Assembly: GCF_000208865.1 (NCBI RefSeq)
Contig: NC_018396.1
Location: 620,001-684,000, forward strand
DNA from: Neospora caninum Liverpool
Lineage: Eukaryota; Apicomplexa; Conoidasida; Eucoccidiorida; Sarcocystidae
Direction: 5' to 3'
Length of the DNA: 64,000 nt
Shown: positions 22,840 to 33,503 of the stretch, piece after piece
Numbering within the stretch: position 1 is the stretch's first letter
Layout of the letters: each line of letters starts with the position of its first letter
Program-made: the position numbers and the translations under genes
Notes under the pieces: model-generated
What the model saw: the letters and a program-made list of their open reading frames with translations, nothing else
Database searches by the model: none
What the model was told of the DNA's origin: nothing

Positions 22840-25800
22840 ATGGCAGTGCGACGCGCTGCCCACGCCAGCAGCTGGTACAGCAACGACCGTAAGTCTGGCC
22901 ACGCGTCCTGCGCACGAGAGAAAGACGGAAAGAAAGAGGAAAGACATGGACGGAAATAAGGAGAGAGTCAAAGAAAGGAAGAAGAACGAGAGGGGGTGTG
23001 AACGAGGAGGAAGATGAGCTTGCCTAAGAAACAGAAAAGACCAAGGGGAAGAGGCGAGAAGAATGACAAAGAGAGGAGAGAAAAACGCATGAAACGCATA
23101 CCGCAAATGATGAGAACCGGATATTATACCATTCGAAAACATGGAAGAAAACACATCGTGAAATCACGCTCCTCTTCTCTCTCTTCTCTCAGCCTTCTAT
23201 CCATTTCCGCGTCTCCTTGTTGCGAATATCGTTCCATTCTCCACATGTGTCTTTCTCGTTTTGTTTCTTCGGCTTCGCTTCTTTGTGGTTCTTCCAGTTC
23301 TCCTGTCGCTTCGCTTCTTCCGGCTCCGTCGTTCTTTCTGCATCTGCCTCTCCCGTTTCCACTGTTCATCATTCACGCTCTTCCGGCCTTTTCTCATGTT
23401 GTCGTTCTCTCGACTTTGGCCTTTCCCCTTGGTGCCTGGCTACTGTTCTGCCTCCTCTATTTTCGACTCCCGTTGTTTCCCTGCGATTTTCAGCAAGCGA
23501 ATTGACGCAGCTGTTCGACCGTTTCCTGGCGAAAGCGGAAAAAACAGAGGAGAACGTGATCGCGCTCGTCTGCCCGTAGGTCGCGTCCTCGTCTCTTCTC
23601 TCTCCTCTCCTGTCGTCTCCTCTCTTCTCTCCTGTCTTCTCTTCTCCTCTCATCTCTTCTGTTTACTCTCTGCTCCCCCCCTCTTCTCCTCTGTTCTCTT
23701 CCCTTCTCTCGTAGTCTATCATCGTCTCTACCTTCTCTTCGGCTCTTCTCGCCTCAGCTTGACTGCTCTACGTTTCCTGGGCTCGCTCTGTTCTCCCCCC
23801 TTCTTTTTGTGTTTCTCTTCATGTTTTCTCCCTTTTCTAAATCCCTCTTGCTCTTTCGTTTTTCAGGCACGCTGGCTATGCGTACTGCGCAGAGACTGCC
23901 GCGTGGGCGTGGCGCCAAGTATCTCCAGAGAACGTGTGAGCGTCAGGACAGCATTTCGGAAATCTTTCTCCAGCTTCTTTCTCTCTCAGTGTCGCTCGAC
24001 AGTTACCCTTGCACACCCCGCTGCTTTACGTGTCCAATTACCGTCGCGTACTCTATCTCTCCCTCTCTCTATCTCTAAATCTATCTTCATATCTATCTTT
24101 CTCTATATCTGTCTCTATCGTTTTCTCTCTTTGTCGCCCTCTATATTTTTGCCCTTTCGCTCTTTATCTCTTTTTGTCTGTCTCTCTCTCTGTCTCTGTG
24201 TGTATCGCTGTCTCTCTATCTATCTAGATCGCTATCTATGTATCTATCTATCTTTATCTTCATGTCCATCTCGCTCTGCCTGTCTACTCGGTATCTCTCT
24301 CTATCGGCCTATCTATCTCTCTCTTTCCCTTTCCCTCTGTCTCTCTCTTTCTCCTCCACTCTCTCTTTCTTGTTCTCTCTTGCTATCGCTTTCTCTCTCT
24401 ATCTCTCTCTTTCTCCCTCGCCATCTCTCTCTTTCTCTCTCTTTTACTCTCTTTCGCGTTCTCTCTCTCTTTTACTCTCTATCTTTTCTTTCGCTTTCTC
24501 TTTCTGTCTTTCTCTTTTACTCTCTTCCGCTTCCTCTCTACGTCTTTCTCTGTGCGTATCTCTTTCGCTTTCTCTCTCTATCGCCCTATATCCTTCTTCT
24601 TTTTTCTTTCTCAGGCGGCGTGTGTTCGTCCTCGGTCCTTCGCACCACATCTACCTGCCGGGCTGCGCTCTCCCTCCCCCCTCTGTTCGCGCGTATGCCA
24701 CGCCGCTTGGCGAAATTCCTCTCGATGCGGAAGGTGAGCTCTGTCCTGTGAAAAGGGGAAAGCGCGTCGAGCAACGGTCGCGGATGCTTCGGGGCTGAAG
24801 GCGAGCGTGTGAAGAGGAGCAGGATTTCTTGTTGAAGACAGGAAAACCGTTCTGTTGCCTGGCGAGTGCCGCTTCGTCACGTGCCAACAAAGATACACAC
24901 AGACCTTCTAAAGAAAGATATCCATATGCGTAGATATACACATGTATCCTTATGTCGATGTATATATGTATAGATAAAGTATATCATACGAATATATGTA
25001 CTTATCGAGGTATCCAGGTGCACAAAACACTTAGATCCGTGCATGTATGTGTACACCTGCCTGTATATATCGCTATGTACACGTGCAAGAATAACATCTT
25101 GGTGTGTATGGGCAGTTGCATGCCTTTCTTTGTGCACCTGTGTTATACGAATACGGATTTGTGGAGGGGGCGTGATGTGTTTCGTTTTTCTGGTGTGGGC
25201 TCAGTTCTTGAGGCGCTGCGCACTCAAAACGTGTTTGAGACGATTGCGCTCCGCGACGATGAAGAGGAGCATTCGATCGAGATGCAGTTGCCCTTCCTCC
25301 GCTACGTTCTTCGAGGGTCAGCAAAAGTCGAAACTTCCAATTCTCCCATCCTCGCTGCCTTTATGTGTGTGTAATGCGTCTTCTCCTCTTCGTTGGTGTG
25401 GTTTCCGGGTCCCAGAACGCCGCGTGGATGGATGAACACAAACCGTTCTGATCTTCTTAGCTCAACGCGTGCATGCGTCTTTCGTGAAGGCTTTCCATTC
25501 GTGGTTTCAGGCGTTTTTCACGCTGCGCATGTCTCGTTCCCCTTTTCAGATCTCTGAAAAACGGTGTGTGGCTGACCTTCTGCATCTCTTGTTCTCTCAT
25601 TCGTGTGTCTCTCCTTGGTCTTTCGCTGTCTCTCTCTCGTTTCTGTCGCGCCTCGTTTTTCCTCGCGTTTTCGGACCCTTCTCGGGTTGCGAGCCTGACG
25701 ACGGGACCGGCTGTGTGCCCGGTCTTTTTGTTTCTCTCCTTCGTGTTTTTCTTTTCTCTCTCTGCATTTGTCGCGTTCATCGTTTCTTCCGTTCCTTTTC

Positions 25801-27089
25801 GTTTCTCAGCCAAACGTTCACTCTCGTCCCAATCGTCGTCGGAGACCTTCGCCGCTCCGGCCACGTAGCCGTCGGTACGTCGCTCGCGTCGCGTTCTTCG
25901 CTTTGTTCTTCTCCTCGTCTTCCTCCCGTTCTGTTCTTTGAATTCTCTCCGTTTTCTGTCTTGAGGCATGTCGTTGGCTTCTGGGGATTTCCCGGCTCCG
26001 ATTGTGATACGGCAAAATAAACGGTCTGCTTTTCGGTGATTGTGAATCTTTTTCTGCCTGACAACGCTTGGCTGTGGCGAGACGCCCGCGCGAAGTTTTT
26101 GGAGGACGGCCCGCTGCCGTGTTTCCCTGTTCGCGCCAGGGTGCGTCAGTTCAGCAATCGAGGAAATCGAGAAAGTGTGCCCGCCTTGTTATTTCCTTCC
26201 TTGCGCTTCGGCTTCCCTCCCTGTGTCTGTTTTTCAGCCAAGGCGCTTCGCCCTTTCTTTCTGCAAGACGTAAATGCTTCGCCTTCCTCCGTCGTCTCGC
26301 CTCCACTTCGCTTCCGTTTGTTCCTTTCCTTCCATCGTCGTCTCCTGCACGCGTTCGCGCGTCGTCTGGGCTCTCTTTTTCGTCGCTTTCAGCTGTCCTG
26401 CCGGGTGCTTCCTTTGCGAGCCGATGAATCCCTCCCTCGTTTATCTCTTTTTCGGAGAGAAAGGCCACAACCGGCGGAGCGGATGCTGTCGAAACCCGCA
26501 CGTGCTTCTCTGCTTATCCAGAGAACAAGTCGAGACTTAAGCATTTTCACACAACACAGACACTTCCGGCTTGTTACACACCGTAGCAAATGTGCCTCCG
26601 TTCCGGTGTTCGAGGGACACCGACGCGTTTTCCTTCTCGTTTCAGCATGCGGATGTGTCTCCTCTCAGTACTGTTTCCCGCGAACCGCCTTGTAGCTAGA
26701 GAGTTTTTATGAAATCCGTTCCTTGCCGCAAAGGTTAAGACCGTGCATGTGCATCTCTGGCGTATCTTTTTCTGTTTCGGAACAGGGTAACCTCTTCGTT
26801 TTCTCCTCAGACTTCTGCCACTGGGGTCGGCGGTGAGTTTCGGTCGAAGGCCGTAGACGCCCGCGTGTGACTCCTCCCCCGGCGTTCTCTCGCGTGTTGT
26901 TTGAACAGTCTCTCCCCATTTTCTTGTGTCAACTATGTCTCTCTGTCACCATTCCTCCTTGCATCTGTATCTCCCTCCACCCGTAGATTTCGATTTTCCT
27001 CTCCATCTCTACCCCTCTTCATTTCGATTTTCCTTGCGAGCGCTCTCTCTATACATCTACCTGTCTATCCACATCTATGTATATATACA

Positions 27090-27122
<33 letters not shown>

Positions 27123-28612
27123 ACATGAGTACAAATATGTGTGTGTCCTTTTGCTAGGTATGTGTCGTTGTGTGCTGGTGTACCTATGCGTGTGACGGGT
27201 TGGCCTGTTCTGTGCCACGTGCATGGAGTTTTTCTGTTCTTTCTTCGTCCTCAGGTTCCGCTACACCTACCTCCCGCCGGCGCCCGCTTCGCTGCCTATC
27301 TACGAGCGCATTCGCGTGAGAGAGAAGGGGAAAAATGCGGGACGCAGCAACGATACTGCAACTGAGACGCAAAGGACGAGGAGATAACGCGAAGAAGTAG
27401 AATCAAATACCAACGCAAGGGCGCAAAGGATCTCTGGGAAAGAGAGCGCGAAGCGAGGCGGGGGCAGAGAGGAACGAGGGCGGCGGAGAGAGGGAATGCG
27501 CGCAGAGGGAAGACCCGCTGCAAGGCGCGAGATGGCGGCAGTGAATTCAGTACGTTTACAGAGAGCAGATGCCGGGGCAGTGCGTTGCAACAGGAGAACC
27601 ATTTCATCCAGTTCCGCGATTCGTTTTTTTTTGCAGATTCTTGACAAAGAGGGGGCAAATACAATTGAGCAGCAAGACCCCGCAGGTACGTCCGCCGCCG
27701 CAAGTTCTTCACTATCGCGCAAATGCATGCAGTCAGATATATTTACATCTTTGCGTTATTTTGTTCGACCGATGCCTTTTCTGTATATATTCATATACAC
27801 GTATCTATCTTTGGATATATTCGTGCAGCGGCGTGCATTTCCAGGGTTTCTGCAAACAGGGGTAGAGCATGAGCAGGCGCCAGTCGTGGGGGCGGGGGCG
27901 AGTTGAGGGCGACGGTGCGGGTTTTGTTGTCGCTTTGCGCACAGCCTTCCAGGAGTACTACGAGGAAACCGGAAACACCATTTGCGGCCACAACCCAATC
28001 TCGATTTTCCTACACGTAAGCGAAAGGCGGCGCGGGGACGACGGCGCTCGGAGGCGAAGTGGGCTGAAAGGTGCGTTTCTCATGAGCCTTTTTTGGTTTC
28101 GTGCCTGTCCGTTACAGCTCTTGGAAGAGAGCGGCATGCCGCGATCTGCGTTCAAGACGAAACTGCTGCATTACAGCCAGGTACGGGGCTCTGTCTCACT
28201 TTTCAAGGTCTTTTCTTTCTTGGTGGAAAGTTTGCTGTCCTTTCGCTTTTACGCGATTTCTCTCCCGCGCGGGAACCGTCTCCCCGAAGAGCGTTCGTCT
28301 CGCGAGTTCGAGCTGTTCTTCGTCATCTGGCGTCGACTCCTTTCTTGATCTCGCCAGAGAATTTCGCTCCTCTGAGCCGAGCGACAGTTGCCTCGGGTTG
28401 GCGGCATCGCCCGTCTTCCCCGCTCTCTCCGACTCTTTCTTTGTTCCCGCGATCTGGAGCGCTTCCAGTCGCCGGAGGTGTCTCCGCGGCGCGTCCCACG
28501 CTCGTCCAAGTCGTGCGTTTCCCATGTTTTTCCTCCGCAGTCGTCTCAGGTGGAGCATGAATCGTCGTCGTCCGTCTCCTACGCTGCGTTCGCCTCCTCG
28601 CTCCTTCCCTAG
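22840..28612 (+). CDS. MEMO1: MEMO1 family protein (metal-binding, dioxygenase-like fold)
   Basis: Thirteen exons: 22840-22888, 23494-23575, 23867-23935, 24615-24733, 25205-25316, 25810-25874, 26238-26269, 26786-26832, 27255-27315, 27637-27685, 27945-28015, 28118-28180 and 28541-28612. They total 891 bases and 296 residues, essentially the length of human MEMO1. Conserved blocks run in family order: RRAAHASSWY, CPHAGYAYC, FVLGPSHHIYLPGCAL, EEEHSIEMQLPF, LVPIVVGDL, NLFVFSSDFCHWG, NTICGHNPI and LLHYSQ. The three residues that line the metal/active site in the human protein (His49, His81, Cys244) correspond to the His of PHAGY, a His of PSHH and the Cys of TICGHNP, all present. MEMO1 has been linked to redox chemistry and copper/iron binding; its role in apicomplexans is not known to me. 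Exon 7 is only 32 bases. Confidence 0.97.
24045..24612 (+). repeat. CT-rich polypyrimidine tract in MEMO1 intron 3
   Basis: More than 500 bases of TCTCTCTATCT-type sequence fill most of the intron before exon 4. Together with the purine tract before the ATG, this gene has very strong strand asymmetry. Confidence 0.85.
27090..27115. repeat. (TA)n microsatellite in MEMO1 intron 8
   Basis: About 12 TA dinucleotides in the intron before exon 9. Confidence 0.88.
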
Positions 28613-30420
28613 GCGCCCTCCAGTCTCGCTCAGCCGCAGGGGCGAGTGGGGGAGTCGCGGCGACTCCGCGCATGTACCGCTCTTCGTTCCAGGACTTCTT
28701 TTAGCGCCCTTCTTTGGAGTTCGTAGAGAGGTCGAGGCGGTACCCGCGGGGGGGCCAACACGCGGACCGATACACGTAGATGGAGTATTGAGACGCTGTA
28801 GAGGGGAGGTGGAGAGAAGAACAAGGGGAAGAGAGGCGCACGTGTTTCTTCTCTCCGAGCGCCAACCTGACTCTCGTCGCACGCCTCTGGCGTTCTCCCT
28901 TTCCGCCCTTCCTTGTCTGTTTCTCTGTGTCTGTCCACCTCGCGCGGCGACGCCCGAGACTCGCCTGGCTTCGCCTCTCCGGTCTTTTTCTCTGTCAGCG
29001 CGTCGCCGCATCTTTTGCCGGCAGAGACACCTGGCGCTTTAGGATCGAGGAACCTTTTCTCGGGTATCCGCTTTTCTTTCCCTGTGGTCTGCGCGTCTCA
29101 GTGCGTCGCCAGGTTTTCCCACGCACACCCGTGAGGACAGTGTAACCGTGGGAAACGTCCCCGCGGCCCCAAACCGGAAACCGTTGTGAGCTCGCCTTTT
29201 TAGGAGCTCTCTTCTCGCGCTTTCGTCTTCGTCTGTGCCGTGCATATCCGAGGAACGTGAGTGTGCTGTGGCGATGCGTTCCGTTCCCACTGTGGGCTGC
29301 GTGTTCGGTGTTTCCTGTCTCGAGACGGCTCGTCGGCATTTTCGCGTCCACTCAGGCGAGGGACAGGGTGTGAAAGGGTTCGAGAGAGAAAGTTAACAGG
29401 TCGAACGGAAAGCATGCAAACGGACGACGTTCGCTGAAGAGTTGCTGAACTGGCTGGAGCCGCCTCGAAGGGCGCATTCGACGCAAGAGAAGCGAAAGGG
29501 ACCGCGCGAAAAGAAGAGAAAACTGGAAACAAAAAAAACTGACGAGGGAAGCGAGACAAGAAACGAAGAGAACATCAAAAGAACGAAACGCGATGGGTCG
29601 CCGGGGAGGCAGCCGCAGAAGCGGATACAGCGGAGGAAGAAGAGACGGCGGAGTCCGCCTTGACCCCCGCAGACCTTCTGGGACGGAAAGCCAAGACCAC
29701 CAGAGTGAGAAAAGTCGCATTGACACGAACTCCGGGTCCTCTCTCTACAGAGGCGTTCCTCTGAAGCGTTCCATGGACGCTCTCGAGAGGTCGACGACAA
29801 ACAAGTGCCCAGTCGAAGGCCGTCCGTCACCACACTGCCTCGCTGCCGATGATAGCAATCTCTCGAATCTGACATGCACAGGGAGTGAGCGACACAAGAT
29901 ACGTTTTTTTCAACTTTTTCCCGTACCACCGTTTCATGTCGCACATGGCAAGACTGTCTTCATGCCACGCTGTAGTTTTACAGGCACTGCCCGCTCTACG
30001 AATGCATGTACATGCATACACGCACCGTGTGTGGTGCATGCACACATACATAGGTATATTTGTTCATGTGTGTGTGTGTAAGTATTGTCGGAGTCCAAGG
30101 CTCAAGCTGAGTTTTACGCCCACGGCGCATCTCCACTTCTTCGTCAGTCCAGTCCACCCTTAGAAATATGGACATTCACGTTCGTGTCCCGTCAATATTT
30201 ATACAGAGTTGCCGGCCGACACAGCTGTGCGTCGTCAGTCCCCTCCTTCGCAATCCCTTTACAGATTCCCCCGGATGAGTCCCCCTCGCCTAAGCAAGTC
30301 AGGACGAACACATTACCCATATAGATTCACAAGTGCATGAGTATACACACATGCCTCCGAAACAAGCTACGACATTTACTTCGACATGCGCTGCAGAAGA
30401 TGTGTGTGGTGTCGACTATT
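28613..30420. other. Convergent 3' intergenic region between MEMO1 and TIM44
   Basis: Tail-to-tail spacer. Open frames on both strands (for example 29593-30081 plus, 162 residues, Arg/Ser-rich) show no family resemblance, so I call no gene. Short GTGCATGCACAC-type CA/TG-rich stretches occur at 30000-30080. Confidence 0.5.
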
Positions 30421-31118
30421 TCAACTCACCATCCAGGGGTAGAGCAGTCCCTCGGTCTCAGGGTGGGGGTGTTTGGAGACAGCGACGGAGTAGACAACTC
30501 TTCGAATGTCATCTTCGCGGCCTTCCACAACACGCCCGTCGACTTCCGATCGCAAGCAGTTCACTTGTTGACAGGTGAACGTGTAGACAAACCACGGACA
30601 CTCATCTGCAGAGAAGTTCGCGGTCGCGCAAATCGGCGGCGTTATGCTGCGACGCGCGCCTGCGAACGGGGCGCAACAGATAGATCCACAGCGCAAAAGT
30701 GAGGAAGCAAGAATGGACCCAGAAGCGAGGCAGAGGGAGCGCAAACGGAAGAAGTCAAAGCGAACAGGATAGTGAACACGAGGGAGAACAACACAGAAAA
30801 CACGAGGAGAGTGTGCATTGCACTCAGACACAAGCGAACAAGATAGCTCCGTCTGTGTAAGAGGCGAGTGAAAAGGACAGTGTTCTCGATTTGCGGTTCC
30901 GTCGTCTGCGTTTGTTTTCTCTGCTGCACGTCTTACCGACAAGTTCAACATTTCCAAGTTGAAGGATTTCGCTGTCCAAGCGAACCTTTTGGGCGCGGCG
31001 CTCAATGATAGACGCACGCAAAGCAGCGAAGGCTCCTTCCGCGCAGTGCTGCGCGAAACCAAAATGAAAATGCAAACGCGCGTGATCCATCGCCAAGGAA
31101 TTCGAGCAGCCGCGCAAG

Positions 31119-31157
<39 letters not shown>

Positions 31158-33503
31158 TGTGCATAAATACATGTATATGCGTACCACAAAAGTGAGCGTT
31201 TACGTTTAATACTTGGGGCACACTCGCAGCGGTGGTGTGTTCTTGGAGATTGAGGAAGCAAGATGCAGTTACGAGCCTATTTATCTGTTTTGTCTCAACC
31301 TGGTTTTTGTATCGGATTCTTTTTCTCGTTTTGCTTAGATACTCACAACCGCCAGGGTTCCCTCGTCGCCGAGAAGGAACGCTTGCACAATGTGACCCGC
31401 CACGACCCGCTCCATCATGTTGTGCAAATCGCCCAACCTGGAAGAAAACAGAGAGGCGACACTTCAAATGCGAACTGACGGCGGGTCCGCGACAGTCGAT
31501 TTGAGACAAATAGAGAGAAAGACGGATGTATGCATGCACATATGCACATGTATATGCACCTGAGGGGAGAGTACACAGATACAATGAAGAAACAGTGGAC
31601 ATTGATACACTAAAGCAACAAACGCGGCCAACCTTCAAACTGTGTGTTTTGCAATGCAAACCTATCCACATACGCGCCTGTATGTATATGCCCTGTAACC
31701 AGGTTTTCCTACTTGAATTTGGGGTCGAGAATCTTCATTTCGCGGATGGAGGCGGCAATTTCTGTCTCTCCAAAAAGTTGAGCAACGAGGGGGTTCTCTG
31801 CAGACGCAGGGGGAAAGGAGAGAAAAAGCACGGATGCCGAGAAGACGCGAAGTCCGGGGGCAGAACGAGCGAGGGGAGTGCAGGGCGCAGCCGGCGACAC
31901 AGAACGGAGGCGAGAAAGAACCACGCGAGGGAAATGGATGACGCAAAGACGGAAGCCGCAAGAGACACTGAACAAACACTGCGAACAAGGGAGATCGAGA
32001 CATTCAAGCCGAAGGACCGACGCCACACAACGCGCTGCTGGGTTAACAGGAAGCAGGAGATGAGAACACGGAAGGTCTATCCCCGAACCCTATGCTCTCG
32101 CCGTCTCTCCCGCATCCCTCTTTTCTTCCTCTGTTCTGCCTCTTCTTCTGCGTGCCTCCCCGCCGTCGTTTCCGTCGCCCCCGCCTACCGAAGAAGTTTT
32201 GCAGGAACGACATTTCCTTGAACCGGGAAGAAAATCGGTCCCACGTGGTTCTCTGTGAGAGAACGAGTGCGTCTTCTCTTTGTTCCTCAGGCGTCGGTCT
32301 CTCCTCTCCCGGACGCCCGTCTGCTCCGGCGGTTCCGGCTCCGCCTTGGCCTGCGTCTTCCCCGCCAGCGCCCGCATTCTCTGCTGTTTGTCGCTGTGCG
32401 TTTTCCTGTTCGCGCCTGCGTTCCTCTTGCTCTTTGTACCGTTTCACGGCCATGTCTTGTCTCCACTTGGCAGCTTTCTTCTCGGCGTCGTCCACGTCGT
32501 CTCGAAAGATCTCCGTTGCGTTCGCCACCTTCGAAAACGCATGCTTCAGACCTCGGCCCGCGCGCCCCATCATGCTCGCAACGCCCTTTAGCGTTTCGTT
32601 CTTCTCCGTCGCTTGTTGAACGGGCGTGAAGGCCTTTTCCTTGAGAAGCTGGTGCACGCGGTTCGCCTGGTCCGCCGCGCCTCCCAGGAGGCTCTGTGTT
32701 TGACTCGCCACCTGGCTAGCGATCGAGGTCGCTGCCGCCGCCGCTTCCTGCATGCGGCTGCTCAGCTTCTCGCTCTTTTGCGACAAGGAAGAAGCCTTCA
32801 AGTCCTCCATCGCCTTCTTCAGATCCTGGTTCTTCTCCATGTCTTCCTTCACTTGTGCCAGCACCGACTTGATAAAGCTGGAGGAGGAGCCTGATGCAGA
32901 AGTCCGTCTGTGCTGAGAAGACCGGTGAGCGCGAGACGAGGACTGATGCGCAGAGCGGTAGGAGGAGCCGGACGAAGAGGCACGCCCGGAGGTTTCGTTC
33001 GAGGCCGAGGAGAAGTGTGCGCGCGAGAAGCGCAGCAGAGGAGAGGCCGACGAGGGAGACGCGGGGAGGCGAGAAAGCGGAGACAGACCAGCCGACGACG
33101 CGGGCCCGAAGGCGGGGCGAGAGTCAGCAGAGCAGGTGAGGCATCGAGTGGAAAGAGCAAGGGAATTCACGAACGCTGGGGAAGTGCGACGGGAAGCAAG
33201 AGAGTGGAACAGACTGCGGGAAAAAGTGACGGAGGAGACAGACGCGGCCGAAGCAGAAACGAGGGGAGACGAGGGAGAAGAAGCAAGTCGGCGAGACAGA
33301 GACAAGGTAGAGAGGGACGGAGCGGCAGGAGACGGAGACGCGAGGACGCCAGACGGAGACGGAGACGGAGGCGAGTAGCCAGAGAGAGCAGAGGGAGAGA
33401 GGAGATCAGCTGGAGACGCAGGACGACCCGACTTCCCTGGCAGGCGAAGCCTGCGGGAACGTGCGGCGACGGAGGCCGCAGTCCAGGACCGAGTCACCAT
33501 CAT
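30421..33503 (-). CDS. TIM44: Mitochondrial import motor anchor Tim44
   Basis: Five minus-strand exons: 33503-32189, 31797-31713, 31437-31347, 31048-30937 and 30605-30421, encoding about 595 residues. The start MMVTRSWTAASVAARSRR is the first ATG and looks like an Arg-rich amphipathic presequence. A long Ser/Pro-rich region follows. Then come the family blocks: SFIKSVLAQVKEDMEKNQDL (the Hsp70/channel-binding helices), WDRFSSRFKEM, and NPLVAQLFGETEIAASIREM. The C-terminal membrane-binding domain includes LGDLHNMMERV, RRAQKVRLDSEILQLGNVEL and VYTFTCQQVNCLR with GRVVEGREDDIRRVVY. Tim44 tethers mtHsp70 to the TIM23 channel on the matrix side of the inner membrane. At the 3' end the frame closes three codons after a strong-looking donor (ATG|GTGAGT). 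An alternative uses that donor and ends RMSK after a 39-base intron. Confidence 0.93.
31122..31154. repeat. (TA)n microsatellite in TIM44 intron 3
   Basis: About 16 TA dinucleotides shortly upstream, in the gene direction, of the exon 4 acceptor. Confidence 0.9.

Noticed and set aside
29593..30081. 162-codon ATG frame between MEMO1 and TIM44
   Set aside because: Starts Arg/Gly/Ser-rich and ends in His/Cys codons from CA/TG repeats; no domain, and it lies in a convergent 3' region.
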